Positions 1-11,696 of a stretch of DNA of 64,000 nucleotides are shown here, piece by piece. Position numbers and translations under genes: made by a program. The notes below the pieces were generated by a model. It did not search any database and was not told where the DNA came from. It worked only from the letters and a program-made list of their open reading frames with translations. Location of the stretch: assembly GCF_905171765.1 (NCBI RefSeq), contig NC_053390.1:591877793-591941792 (forward strand). Direction: 5' to 3'. Source of the stretch: Bufo bufo. Taxonomy: Eukaryota; Chordata; Amphibia; Anura; Bufonidae. Position 1 is the first letter of the stretch, and every line of letters starts with the position of its first letter.

Positions 1-309
1 ACGCAGCGGGGGCACCGCCAGCACCTCAGAAGGGAGGGTTAGCATGGCCGAAATGTGAAAAAGCTTTGTCAGCACACCACAACAACCAGCACCACCGGCT
101 GATAAGGAATGTCTTTGCATTTCAACAACATGGTGGAGCAGCACGTGTGCACATGCCTACACATACTGACTAATGGGTCTGTCCCATTCAACTTCTGGGT
201 CTCCAAATTGGGCTCATGGCCTGAGCTTGCCCTTTATGCCTTAGAGGTACTGGCCTGCCCTGCAGCAGGTGTATTTTCTGAAAGTGTATTTAGCATGGCG
301 GGGGGGTAA
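1..309 (+). pseudogene. hAT transposase C-terminal dimerisation region, decayed
   Basis: The frame at 109-309 ends with the hallmark of the hAT C-terminal dimerisation domain: a W-x-L-x-xWPELA-like stretch followed by a SESVFSMAGG block (family pattern: xERVFSxAG). Upstream, a different frame reads MAEM-stop-KSFVSTPQQPAPP, which resembles the linker seen before this domain in BED-type hAT transposases, so a tryptophan-to-stop change and a frameshift separate the parts. Only the 3' end of the gene lies in the window. The domain normally mediates transposase oligomerisation. This copy cannot encode a functional enzyme. Related dimerisation domains occur on the minus strand near 45,500. Confidence 0.75.
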
Positions 310-322
310 TCACAGACAACTG

Positions 323-367
323 CATTAAAATGAACGTTCATTAAAATGAACGTTCATTAAAATGAAC
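323..367. repeat. 16-bp tandem repeat, 2.8 copies
   Basis: Unit cattaaaatgaacgtt is repeated almost three times. Each unit contains the palindrome gaacgttc. It lies just after the hAT stop region. No function is evident. Confidence 0.85.
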
Positions 368-1003
368 CAAGCATGGATCCCACAGGACTTGTCCGTACCT
401 TGTGCTGAGTAGACAAGTATAACGGTTGCACCCAGCCATTGTTATACTCAGGACACACTTCTCTTTGCATTTTCTTTTCTCAATGTTTTGGGGTCTTCCC
501 AAATTTATGTAAAAAAAAAAAAATATAAAAATATAAATAAAGTAAAAAAATAAAAACAAAAAAACAACAAAAACAGTATTGGCTACCTCCTCCTCCTCCA
601 CCGCCACTTCCACCTCCACATCCACTACCTCCTCAACCTATTACTCCACTTTGACCTCCGCCTCCTAGTTCAAGATTATTATTTTTTATTATTTTTTCTA
701 TTCTACACTTACCAAAAATATAAACGCAACACTTTTGGTTTTGCTCCCATTTTGCATGAGCTGAACTCAAAGATCTGAGACATGTTCTACATGCACAAAA
801 GACCCATTACTCTCAAATATTGTTCACAAATCTGTCTAAATCTGTGTTAGTGAGCACTTTCTTCTTTGCCGAGATAATCCATCCCACCTCACAGGTGTGG
901 CATATCAAGTTGCTGATTAGACAGTATGAATATTGCACAGGTGTGCCTTAGACTGCCCACAATAAAAGACCACTCTGAAATGTGCAGTTTGATCACACAG
1001 CAC

Positions 1004-1975
1004 AATGCCACAGACGTCGTAACGTTTGAGGGAGTGTGCAATTGGCATGCTGACTGCAGAAATGTCTACCAGAGCTGTTGCCCGTGCAATAAATGTTGAT
1101 TTCTTTACCATAAACCATCTCCAAAGGTGTTTCTGAGAATTTGGCAGTACATTCAACCGGCCTCACAACTGCAGACTACGTGTTACCACACCAGCCCAGG
1201 ACCTCCACATACAGCATGTTCACCTCCATGATCGTCTGAGACCAGCCACCCGGACAGCTGCAGCAACAATCGGTTTGCATAACCAAAGAATTTCTACACA
1301 ACTGTCAAAAAACATCTCAGGGAAGCTCATCTGCATGCTCATCGTCCTCATCAGGGTCTGGACCTGACTTCAGTTTGTCGTCGTAACCAACTTGAGTGGG
1401 CAAATGCTCACAATCGATGGCGTCTGGCATGTTGGAGAGGCATTCTGTTCACGGATGAGTCCCGGTTTCCACTGTTCAGGGCAGATGGCAGACAGCGTGT
1501 GTGGCGTTATGTGGGTGAGCGGTTTGCTGACGTCAACATTATGGATCGAGTGGCCCATGGTGGCGGTGGGGTTATGGTATGGGCAGGCGTATGTTTTGGG
1601 CAACGAACACAGGTGCATTTTATTGATGGTATTTTGAATGCACAGAGATACCGTGATGAATCCTGAGGCCCATTGTTGTGCCATTCATCCACGACCATCA
1701 CCTCATGTTGCAACATGATAATGCACAGCCCCATATTGCAAGGATCTGTACACAATTCCTGGAAGCTGAAAACATTGCAGTACTTGCATGGCCAGCATAC
1801 TCACCGGACATGTCACCCATTGAGCATGTTTGGGATGCTCTGGATCGGCGTGTACGACTGCAACTTCGCACAGCTATTGAAGAGGAGTGGACCAACATTC
1901 CACAGGCCACAATCAACAACCTGATCAACTCTATGTGACAGAGATGTGTTGCACTGCGTGAGGCAAATGATTGCC
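1004..1975 (+). pseudogene. Tc1-type transposase remnant
   Basis: Scattered frames carry a Tc1 DDE transposase. The best-preserved part, 1,678-1,938, shows LQHDNAQPHIAR (second catalytic Asp), AWPAYSPDMSPIEHVWD (catalytic Glu) and a C-terminal helix-rich tail. The N-terminal DNA-binding part (1,004-1,400) is broken by several frameshifts and stops, and the reading switches between at least two frames. The family enzyme cuts and pastes at TA. This copy is dead. Confidence 0.8.
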
Positions 1976-2063
1976 ACACCAGATACTGACTGGTTTTCTG
2001 AACCCCCCCATAAGGCAGAACTGTGCACATTTCAGAGTGTCTTTTATTGTGGGCAGTCTAAGG

Positions 2064-2794
2064 GTCCATTCACACGTCTGCAAAATGGGTCAGCATCCAT
2101 TCCGCAATTTTGCGGAACAGGTGCGGACCCATTCATTTTCAATGGGGCTGTAAAGTGCTGTCCGCAACCGCATTTTCAGATCCTCACTTCCGGATCCGCA
2201 CTTCGTTCCACAAAAAAATAGAACATGTCCTATTCTTAGAAAAAGACACAAATGCAATAGCACTCTGCAACCAGCACTCTGCCTCAGCATGCATGTTGGT
2301 ACTTGCATCCCTAGATCCGATGAAAGCTGTAATGGCACCGGACGGGGTTAAAAGCAGAGTGTGCTTGGCGTGCATGCTGTACCTGCATTCCCTGGACTTT
2401 GTGTGGCTGTCATGGCCCATAAACAGGTAGGAACTAGTGTTAGTGACCACTCCATAGAGGCGACCTTGACATGGTGAGTGGCTTATTACGCTTTGGCCAA
2501 AATGTACACCAATGCCTCATCCAGCATAGAGGCAGGGCAGAGTGCTGGTTGCAGAGTGCTATTGCATTTGTGTCTTTTTCTTTGTATATGTATTTCGCCA
2601 TAGCGATGTGTACCTGCATATAGGGTTGTGCTGACTGAATCACCCACATGTCCTATTCTTGTCCGCAATTGTGGACAAGAAAAGGCATTTTCTATTAGAG
2701 TGCCGACGATGTGCGATCCGCAAAATGCGGAACGCACATTGCCGATGTCCGTGTTTTGCGGATCCGCAAAACACATACGGACGTGTGAATGGAC
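2064..2794. mobile_element. MITE with GTCCATTCACACGT termini, copy 1
   Basis: Perfect terminal inverted repeats gtccattcacacgt / acgtgtgaatggac, flanked by tctaagg on both sides (2,057-2,063 and 2,795-2,801), suggesting a 7-8 bp target duplication. The interior is rich in fold-back ccgcaa/ttgcgg segments. A second copy lies at 29,791-30,122 and lacks the 408-bp insertion found here at 2,238-2,645. Confidence 0.75.
2238..2645. mobile_element. Foldback insertion with 15-bp target duplication
   Basis: acatgtcctattctt occurs at 2,223-2,237 and 2,646-2,660, flanking a 408-bp insert. The copy at 29,791-30,122 shows the site once, without the insert. The insert has inverted arms (about 2,239-2,290 and 2,533-2,585; e.g. 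agacacaaatgcaatagcac and its complement) and an asymmetric tail. It contains a caccggacggggtt segment like the ones in the Penelope-like insertions at 29,353 and 46,816. I found no hammerhead core in it. A 15-bp duplication fits target-primed retrotransposition better than a cut-and-paste MITE. Confidence 0.65.
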
Positions 2795-3229
2795 TCTAAG
2801 GCACACGTGTGCAATATTCATACTGTCTAATCAGCACTTTGATATGCCACACCTGTGAGGTGGGATTGATTATCTCGGCAAAGGAGAATTGCTCATTAAC
2901 TCAGATTTAGACAGATTTGTCTTTTGTGTATGTAGAAAATATTTCAGATCTTTGAGTTCAGCTCATGAAAAATGGGAGCAAAACTGAAAGAGTTGCGTTT
3001 ATATTTTTGGTCAGTGTATATTATTTTAAGTCATTTCCCTATCCACATTTGTTTGCAGGGCAACTGTCCTGCTTTTACCCCCATTTTGCTTCCTTTTGCA
3101 GCCCTCTAGCACTTACTACGACTATTTTACAGCCGTTTTAGTGCATCAAACTTAAGGTCCCCATTGACTTTGACCCGAAGTTCGGCCATACCTGGCGAAC
3201 CCAAACATCTACGGTTCCGCTCATCCCTA

Positions 3230-3818
3230 ATCATAGACCCTAGAGTAACTTTATTAGCTCTGTCCTTTTCTTTCTCCACAGTATGTCTATGAGTAAGGTC
3301 AGATGTTATTGTGAAGTTCTACAGACAGCAAATTGTTCGGAACTTATCATTCTTTTTTCAAAGAGAACATAAAGTTACAATTGCCAGAATTTATTCAGTT
3401 ACTTTGGCAAATATAGATCTTTTGTTTTACAACTGGGATTACAAATTTCTGTTGGCATTAAACCGATTTAAAGTGCAGCCTGCAAATGCCATTAGACACG
3501 TAGAAAATGTTTCTAACTGTAAAGATTAGCAAAGAAGGTCATTAGACATATGTAAAGGAAAAAAATGCAATTTGACAAATGATTAACTTAAGAAACAATA
3601 AATGATGTTCTCACAATCTTTATTGTATCCATGTTACCTACAGAATAATATATTTTGGAACATAATAATATAAATTAACTAGAATAGAGCACAAAAGAAT
3701 AGAATATATATATATTTTTTTACGTTTCAGTACTTTGGAACACTTCAATCAATGGTTAGCCTGGTATGGACAACAGTTCCAGCTGAAGATCAATGGCATA
3801 AATGAAATGTCCTGTATA
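3230..3818. other. Intronic sequence without recognised feature
   Basis: A/T-rich single-copy-looking sequence between the hAT end and the TTAA-family repeat. The 72-codon frame at 3,311-3,529 has no recognisable domain and I do not call it. Confidence 0.5.
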
Positions 3819-4309
3819 GCCTTTTCAGTACTGAGCCACTTTTCACCTTAAATCCCAGGCCGATTTCTGCAAATCTGACATGTGTCACTTTATGTGGTGA
3901 TAACTTTAAAACGCTTTGACTTATCCAGGCCCTTCTGAGACTGTTTTATCGTCACATATTGTACTTTATGACACTGGTAAAATGAAGTAAAAAAAATTCA
4001 TTTTTATTTATAAAAAAATACCAAATTTACCAAAAATGCAAATTTCCAAGTTTCAATTTCTCTACTTTTATAATACATAGTAATACCTTCAAAAATAGTT
4101 ATTACATTACATTCCCAATATGTCTACTTCATTTTTGGATCATTTTGGGAATGATATTTTATTTTTTGGGGATGTTACAAGGCTTAGAAGTTTAGAAGCA
4201 AATCTTGAAATTTTTACGAAATTTTCAAAAACCCAATTTTTAGGGACCAGTTCAGGTCTGAAGTCACTTTGCGAGGCTTACATAATAGAAACCACCCAAA
4301 AATGACCCC

Positions 4310-5110
4310 ATTCTAGAAACTACACCCCTCAAGATAGTCAAAACTGATTTTACAAACGTCGTTAACCCTTTAGGTGTTCCACAAGAATGAATGGAAAATA
4401 GAGATACAATTTCCAAATTTCACTTTTTTGGCAGATTTTCCATTTTAATAATTTTTTTCCAGTTACAAAGCAAGATAACAGCCAAACCAAACTCAATATT
4501 TATGGCAATGATTCTGTAGTTTACAGAAACACCCCATATGTGGTCGTAAACCGCTGTCCGGGCACACAGCAGGGCGCAGAAGGTAAGGAATGCCATACGG
4601 TTTTTGGAAGGCAGGTTTTGCTGGACTGGTTTTTTGACACCATGTCCCATTTGAAGCCCCCTGATGCAACCCTAGAGTAGAAACTCCATAAAAGTGACCC
4701 CATCTAAGAAACTACACCCCTCAAGGTATTCAAAACTGATTTAACAAATGTCGTTAACCCTTTAGGTGTTCCATAAGAGTTATTGGCAAATGGAGATGAA
4801 ATTTCAGAATTAAAATTTTTTGGCAAATTTTCCATTTTAACCCATTTTTCCCAGTAACAAAGCAAGGGTTAACAGCCAAACAAAACTCAATATTTATGGC
4901 CCTGATTCTGTAGTTTACAGAAACACCCCATATGTGGTCGTAAACCGCTGTACGGGCACACGGCAGGGCGCAGAAGGAAAGGAATGCAATACGGTTTTTG
5001 GAAGGCAGATTTTGCTGGACTGTTTTTTTTGACACCATGTCCCATTTGAAGCCCCCCTGATGCACCCCTAGAGTAGAAACTCCCAAAAAGTGACCCCATT
5101 TTAGAAACTA
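4310..5110. repeat. Direct repeat, ~391-bp unit, two copies
   Basis: Two consecutive copies of a unit starting gttaaccctttaggtgttcc (4,361 and 4,752). Each contains aaacaccccatatgtggtcg and gcagggcgcagaagg. A third, diverged copy lies at about 7,920-8,280 in the second element and an inverted one at 25,140-25,480. Confidence 0.8.
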
Positions 5111-5239
5111 CGGGATAGGGTGGCAGTTTTTTTGGTACTAGTTTAGGGTACATATGATTTTTTGTTGCTCTATATTACACTTTTTGTGAGGCAAGGTAAC
5201 AAGAAATAGCTGTTTTGGCACCGTTTTTATTTTTTGTTA

Positions 5240-6370
5240 TTTACAACATTCATCTGACAGGTTGGAACATGTGATATTTTTATAGACCAGGTTGTCACGG
5301 ATGCGGCGATACTTAATATGTATATATATTTTTTATTTATGTAAGTTTTACACAATGATTTCTTTTTTGAAACAAAAAAAATCATGTTTTTGTGTTTCCA
5401 CTGTCTGAGAGCCATAATTTTTTCAGTTTTTGGGCGATTACCTTGGGTAGGGTATGATTTTTGCGGGATGAGATGATGGTTTATTGGCACTATTTTGGGG
5501 TGCGTGTGACTTTTTGATCGCTTGCTATTATACTTTTTGTGATGTAAGGTGACAAAAAATTGCTTTTCTTACACTGTTTTTATTTTTATTTTTTACGGTA
5601 TTCACCTGAAGGGTTAACTCATGTGATATTTTTATAGAGCAAGTTATTAAGGATGCTGCGATACCTAATATGTATACTTTTTTAAATTTATGTAAGTTCT
5701 ACACAATGATTTCATTTTTGAAGCCAAAAAAAATCATTATTTAGTGTTTCCATAGACTGGGAGCCATAATTTTTTCAGTTTTTGGGCGATTACTTTGGGT
5801 AGGGTATTATTTTTGCGGGATGAGATGACGGTTTTATTGGCACTATTTTGGGGTGCATATGACTTTTTGATCGCTTGCTATTACACTTTTTGTTATGTAA
5901 GGTGACAAAAAATGGTTTATTTAGCACAGTTTTTATTTTTTATTTTTTAGGTCATGTGATATTTTTATAGAGCCGGTCGATACGGACGTGGCGATACCTA
6001 ATATGTATACTTTTTTTTTATTTATGTAAGTTTTACACAATAATATCATTTTTGAAACAAACAAAAAAATCATGTTTTAGTGTCTCCATATTCTGAGAGC
6101 CATAGTTTATTCAGTTTTTGGGCGATTATCTTAGGTAGGGTCTCATTTTTTGCGGGATGAGATGACGGTTAGATTGGCACTATTTTGGGGTGCATATGAC
6201 TTTTTTATCGCTTGCTATTACACTTTTTGTGATGTAAGGTGACAAAAAATGGTTTATTTAGCACAGTTTTTATTTTTTATGGTGTTCATCTGAGGGGTTA
6301 GGTCATGTGATATTTTTATAGAGCTGGTCGATACGGACGCGGCAATATCTAATATGTATACTTTTTTTTC
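5240..6370. repeat. Direct repeat, ~340-bp unit, about four copies
   Basis: The segment tgatatttttatagagc ... cctaatatgtata recurs near 5,270, 5,620, 5,955 and 6,310, each followed by a poly(T) stretch, ttttacacaata and a gatgagatgacgg block. The same unit recurs near 8,490, 8,795 and 9,145 in the next element. Confidence 0.8.
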
Positions 6371-6701
6371 CCCTATTCTTTTAACTTTACCAATTTTACC
6401 AATTTTTTAAACTTTATTTGGGGAAAATGACGTTTTTGTTTATTTTTACTTGAAAGTTTAAATTTTTGGGGGGGAAAATTTTTTTTTTTTACTTTTTTTT
6501 AACTAAATTTTTTGTCCCACTTTGGGACTTCAACTTTTGGGGGTCTAATCCCTTTTACAATGCATTCCAATACTTCTGTATTGGAATGCATTGGCTGTAT
6601 GAGTAATACTGGGTGTATTACTCATACAGCTTCCGGCCTGTGAGATCCAGGGGGCTGGATCTCACAGGCTCGTCACCGGAAGGCAGCGCGATGCCTTCCT
6701 T

Positions 6702-7185
6702 TTTTTTTTTTTTTTTTTTTATTTAAATACAAAAGCAAAAAAGAAAAAAGGGGAAGCAGGAATATAATACACATCCAAATTCATCCTCAATTATATAATC
6801 ATCACAGCGTACAAGCTAATAAGGTTCTGGCATATTACCTTAACTTGCCGGTCAAAACAAGCCTTTAAAAGATACCCAAAGTAAGTGCTTATATACCTCT
6901 CTCCATGGACAAACCCTACCCAATAACCCCCCCCCCACCCGCTCCCACCCACCCAGGCCGGGTCACGGCTGTCGCAAGTGCGGCGGGCAACTCCCGTCTT
7001 AGATCCAATCTGTTAGTTTATATACCAGTCTGCGGATATATTTTTGCGTGGGGGCCCTGAGATGTTTTAGGTTATCAGCACCACTCCAGCCACTTCCACT
7101 CACCCATATCCATTATTTCTCCCCTTTAACTTTAATATCCTCAAATTCTTTAACTCTGTGCATTAACTCTGTGCATTAATCTGTG
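6702..7185 (-). mobile_element. Poly(A) retro-insertion (minus strand) with 134-bp flanking duplication
   Basis: A 484-bp insert begins with a ~19-base poly(T). Read on the minus strand it therefore ends in an A/T-rich segment with aataaa and a poly(A) tail, as expected of a 5'-truncated LINE or processed retrocopy. It is flanked by direct repeats of about 134 bp (6,568-6,701 and 7,186-7,319) that differ at only one base I could see. No coding potential was found in the insert. Its source element is not identified. Confidence 0.7.
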
Positions 7186-9691
7186 CAATACTTCTGTATT
7201 GGAATGCATTGGCTGTATGAGTAATACTGTGTGTATTACTCATACAGCTTCCGGCCTGTGAGATCCAGGGGGCTGGATCTCACAGGCTCGTCACCGGAAG
7301 GCAGCGCGATGCCTTCCTTAGACATCGCGATGCCTTCCATGCCATCGGGTCCCCCCTACAGCCGCATGGGGACCCGATGGCATCGCCACCCGCTGCCCGC
7401 CGGATAAGGTAAAAGCCGCAAACCGCAGGTCTGAATTGACCTGCGGTTTGCGGCGACAGTCGACACGGGACCCCCCCCCCGGCGTTGTGACAGGATGCCT
7501 GCTGAATGATTTCAGCGGACATCCTGTTGCAATTAACCCGCGCCGCAATCGCGATTTAAAGTTAGGACGTACCGGTACGTCCTAAGTCCATAAGGGGTTA
7601 ACAAACATTTTGAGAAATTCGCAATTTTCTAAATTTCTATTTCTCTGCTTTTAAAACAGATAGTTAATACTTTACATTTACCATATGTCTACTTCATGTT
7701 TGGATCATTTTATAAATGACATTTTCTTTTTTTGGGACATTAGAAGGCTTAGAAGTTTAGAAGCAAATCTTAAAACTTTCTAAAAATTTTCAAAACCCAC
7801 TTTTTAAGGACCATTTCAGGTCTGAAGTCACTTTGTGAGGCTTATATAAAAGAAACCACCCATAATGGCCCCATTTTAGAAACTACACCCCTCAAGGTAT
7901 TCAAAACTGATTTTACAAACTTTCTTAACCCTTTAGATGTTCCACAAGATTTAAAGGAAAATGTAGATGAAATGGATCAAAATTTTTTAATTTCACTTTT
8001 TTGGCAGATATTCCATTTTGATCCATTTTTCCCAGTAACAAATCAAGGGTTAACAACCAAACAAAACTCAATATTTTTTGCTCTGATTCGGTAGTTTTCA
8101 GAAACATCTCATATGTGGTCGTAAACTGCTGTAAGCCATATGGTTTTTGTAGGGCAGATTTCACTGGATAATTTTAAGTTGCCATGTCACATTTGAAGAC
8201 CCCCTGATGCACCCCTAGAGTAGAAACTCCCAAAAAGTTACCCCATTTTGGAAAATACACCCTCAAGGTATTCAAAACTCATATTACAAACTTTGGTAAC
8301 CCTTCAGTTGTTCCACAAAATTAAAGGAAAATGTAGATGAAATTTCGGAATTTCACTATTTTTGGGTACATATGATTTTTGGTTGCTCTATATTACACAT
8401 TTTGTGAGGCAAGGCAACAAAAAATAGCTGTTTTGGCACCGTTTTTATTTTTTGTTATTTACAATGGTTATCTGACAGGTTAGATCATGTGCTATTTTTA
8501 AAGAACAGGTTGTTATGGATGCGACAGTACCAAATATGACAACTTTTTTTGTTGTTTGTTTCAGTTTTACATAATAAAACATTTTTAATAAAAAAAGATT
8601 TTTTTAGTGTCTCCATATTCTGAAAGCCATATTTTATTTATATTTTTTGGGCCACTGTCTTATGTAGGGGGGTCATTTTTTCAGTATGAGATGACGGTTT
8701 GATTGGCACAATTTTCGGGTGCATATTACTTTTTGATCGCTTGGCATCACACTTTTTGTGATGTAAAGTGACACCTGAGGGGTTAGGTCATATGATATTA
8801 TTATAGAGCAGGTTCTTGCGGACGCGGTGATACATAATATGTATACTTTTTTATCTATTTATTTAAGTTTTACACAATAACAGCATTTTTAAAACAAAAA
8901 AAAAATCATGTTTTAGTGTCTCCATATTCTGAGAGCCATATTTTTTTTTTTGGGGTGATTGTCTTAGGTAGAGTCTTATTTTTTGCAGGATGAGATGACG
9001 GTTTGATTGGTATGATTTTGGGGTAAGTGTGACTTTTTATCGCTTGGTATTCAATTTTTTGTGATGTAAGGTGAAAAAAAAAATGGCTGTTTTGACAGCA
9101 TTTTTATTTAATTTTTTTACAGTGTTCATCTGACCGGTTAGATCATGTGATATTTTTATAGAGCAGGTCGTTACGGACGTTACAATACCTAATATGTATG
9201 CTTTTTTATTTATTAAAGTTTTACACAATAATATAATTTTTGAATTCTGAGAGCTATAGCTTTTTTATTTGGGCGATTGACTTAAGTAGGGTACAATTTT
9301 TGTGGGATGAGATGATGATTTGAGTGGCACTATTTTGGGGTGCATATGACTTTTTGATCTCTTGCTATTACACTATTTGTGATGTAAGGTGCCAAAAATG
9401 GCTTTTTTGACACCGTTTTTATTTTTATCTTTACTGTGTTCACCTGAGGAGTTGGGTCATGTGTAGTGATGATCGAGCATGCTTGGCTAAACACCTGTTC
9501 GGCTCGAGCATCTCGATGCTCGGCACATGGTGGTACTTGGCCAATTACCACATGTGCTCAAGCGCCATGCTCGAGTCTCCTTCCCGCGCGTTTCTTAGCC
9601 AAAAACATACAGTAAGTACTGCCCTCACTGTAATGCCAGTAGCCATGTTGGCTACTGGCATTACAGTGATTGGCTGGCTGGAACACGTCAT

Positions 9692-9720
9692 CGGGTGCTA
9701 TATAGCATCCGATGACACAT
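9692..9720 (+). promoter_or_regulatory. Candidate TATA promoter of hAT family 1
   Basis: gtgctatatagcatcc sits 230 bp inside the left end. The same block (gtgctatatagcac) is kept at 28,745-28,760 in copy b, followed in both by a gtgtaggga leader. Its position upstream of the leader and its conservation suggest the transposase promoter. This is inference only. Confidence 0.35.
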
Positions 9721-10059
9721 GTTCGGCTCATTTGTAGTCAGGGAGAGCTGAGCATAGGACGGGACAGATAGTGTAGGGAGTGTAATTCAATATTTTTTTG
9801 TACAAAAACGTTTCAGAGACCCAAAAGTCCTTGTAAGGACTATTGTGTGTGACAGCAGCAATATATGCTTGTAGTGCAACCTGCACTAAATTGCTCAGTA
9901 TTAGAGAAAGCTGTGCTTAGGAAGGGACAGTGTAGGGAGTGTAATAGGAAGATTTTTATACAAAAAACTTTTCAGAGACCCAAAAGTCCTTTTAAGGACT
10001 ATTGTGTGTGACAGCAGCAATAAATATTTTAAGCGCATCCTGTGCTAAATACCATGTAA

Positions 10060-11070
10060 AAGGCTGCTGCGGACAGTTAAATTATTTGCGCCATATCTTC
10101 TGTGTAGAGTGTGCGCATCCCTAAAATATCAGTGACATCTAGTGTACTTTTTACGTAGACGGTGTCTGCTGCGGACAGTTAAATTATCCGCGCCACATCT
10201 CCTGTTTAACGTGTGCGCATCCCTAAAATATCAGTGACATCCAGTGTACTTTTTCCATAGACAGTGTCCGCTGCGGACAGTTAAATTATCTGCGCCACAT
10301 CTCCTGTGTAAAGAGTGCGCATCCAAAAAATATCTGTGGCGTCCAGTGTACTTTTTTCATAGACGGTGTCTGCTGCGATCAGTTAAATTATCCGTGCCAC
10401 ATCTCCAGTGTAAAGTGTACACATCCAAAAAATATCTGTGACATCCAGTGTACTTTTTCAAAAGACGGTGTCCGCTGCGGACAGTGAGATTATCTGCGCC
10501 ACATCTCCAGTGTAAAGTGTTCGCATCCAAAAAATATCTGTGACATCCAGTGTATTTTTTTAATAGACGGTGTCTGCTGTGGACAGTGATCTTACCAGGG
10601 CAACATCTGCAGTGTAACGTGTGCGCTTCATAAATGTATCTGTGACATACAGTGTTATTTTTCCGTAGACGGTGTCCGCTTCTGACAGTGACCATAACAG
10701 GGCCACATCTTCAGTGTAACGTGTGCGCTTCCAAAAAATTTCTGTGACATACATTGTACTTTTTCAGTAGACGGTGCCCGCTTCTGACAGTGACCTTACC
10801 AGGGCCACATCTGCAATGTAAAGTGTGCGCTTCAAAAATGTATCTGTGACATACAATGTAATTTTTTCATAGACGGTGTCTGCTTCTGACAATGACCATG
10901 CCAGGGCCACATCTGCAGTGTAACGTGCGCGCTTCAAAAATTTATCTGTGACATACATTGTAATTTTTCCATAGACGATGTCCGCTTTTGACAGTGACCT
11001 TACCAGGGCCACATCTGTAGTGTAACATGTGCTCTTCAAAAATGTATCTGTGACATACAGTGTACTTTGT
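10060..11070 (+). repeat. ~102-bp tandem repeat in hAT leader, about ten copies
   Basis: Unit core tccagtgtactttttcatag, then a gacggtgtc-ctgcggacag block, then gccacatctccagtgtaa, recurs every 95-105 bp (near 10,136, 10,231, 10,338, 10,440, 10,545, 10,650, 10,745, 10,850, 10,950, 11,055). Three copies survive at 30,720-30,965 in copy b. Short antisense frames across it are repeat artefacts. Confidence 0.85.
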
Positions 11071-11448
11071 CAGCTTTGAAACCATACTCCCCCCGGAACC
11101 CAGACTTTGGTTTCCCAGAAGCAGCTCGGTGGGTCATGGGAATAACGCTGCCGGATCGCCGTTCGTCCTCGTATATGGTCGGAACTACGACGGTATCTGA
11201 TCGTCTTCGAACCTCCGACTTTCGTTTTTGATTAATGAAAACATTCTTGGCAAATGCTTTCGCTTTGGTTCGTCTTGCGTAGGTCCAAGAATTTCACCTC
11301 TAGCGGCGCAATACGGATGCTCCCGGCCATCCCTCTTAATCATGGCCCCAGTTCCGAGAACCAACAAAATAGAACCGGAGTCCTATTCCATTATTCCTAC
11401 CTGAAGTATTCAGGCGACCTGGCCTGCTTTGAACACTGTACATTTTTC
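11071..11448 (-). rRNA. 18S rRNA fragment (antisense), block 1, pseudogene
   Basis: The plus strand reads as the complement of eukaryotic small-subunit rRNA: cagctttg-accatactcc, cggaactacgacggtatctg, gatcgtcttcgaacctccga, cttggcaaatgctttcgct, aatttcacctctagcggcgc and tcccggccatccctcttaat. It covers a few hundred bases of the middle of 18S. Substitutions and small deletions (for example around ggatcgcc-gttcgtc) show it is not a functional gene. The ends are abrupt and abut hAT leader repeat on the left and trailer repeat on the right. Confidence 0.93.
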
Positions 11449-11454
11449 CAATGG

Positions 11455-11690
11455 TCAGCGAAGCAGCAGGCACTCTCCCATAATTTTTTAAATAGTCAGC
11501 TCAGCAGCAGGCCCTCGCATATAATTTGTTAGAGCGTCAGATCACCTGCAGGCCCCCGCATATAATGTTTTAGAGGGTCAGCTCACCTGCAGGCCCTCAC
11601 CTACAATCTTTTAGAGGGTCATCTCACCAGAAGGCCCTCACCTACAATCTACTACTGGGTCAGTTCACCTGCAGGCTCGTACCTAATTAT
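11455..11690 (+). repeat. ~60-bp tandem repeat of the hAT family 1 trailer
   Basis: Units of the form ttttagagggtcagctcacc-tgcaggccctca recur about four to five times. The same motif occurs at 34,465-34,575 in copy b. Here the array separates the two 18S blocks. Confidence 0.8.
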
Positions 11691-11696
11691 ACCTAA

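Larger units (their letters stand above)
706..3016 (+). mobile_element. Tc1/mariner transposon with ~200-bp inverted repeats
   Basis: Left end cacttaccaaaaatataaac and right end (reverse complement cactgaccaaaaatataaac) are inverted repeats that stay alignable for about 200 bp, through the shared ctgaactcaaagatctga segment. TA dinucleotides flank both ends (704-705 and 3,017-3,018), the Tc1 target duplication. It is inserted in the hAT trailer. Its length of 2.3 kb is explained by a nested MITE (2,064-2,794) which itself contains another insertion (2,238-2,645). Confidence 0.85.
1..3229 (+). mobile_element. hAT transposon, 3' part, interrupted by Tc1
   Basis: The transposase remnant (1-309) is followed by an A/T-rich trailer. 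A Tc1 element interrupts the trailer at 706-3,016, and it resumes to a terminal-looking stretch ending near 3,229 (gttccgctcatccc). That end resembles the CGCTCATC-type termini of the other hAT copies and MITEs here. The 5' end is outside the window, so no target duplication can be tested. Confidence 0.55.
3819..7597 (+). mobile_element. Large TTAA-family non-autonomous element, copy 1
   Basis: The sequence from about 3,819 (gccttttcagtactgagcc) to ataagggg, followed by TTAA at 7,598-7,601, is shared in reverse with 23,686-25,702, which has TTAA at both ends. TTAA targets are used by piggyBac and Kolobok elements; which superfamily mobilised this one cannot be decided. It contains no transposase. 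It is built from internal direct repeats (4,310-5,110 and 5,240-6,370), an AT-rich spacer and a GC-rich fold-back end (aggacgtaccggtacgtcct at 7,563-7,582 is an exact palindrome). The short antisense frames in it are repeat artefacts. Confidence 0.65.

Noticed and set aside
341..625. 94-codon minus-strand frame with acidic and hydrophobic runs
   Set aside because: Composed of poly(A/T) and cct-rich low-complexity sequence in a hAT trailer.
4420..5153. Repeated minus-strand frames with GVKKxVQQNLPSKNR
   Set aside because: Copies of the ~391-bp direct repeat in the TTAA-family element, also found decayed at 7,925. No codon-level constraint is visible.
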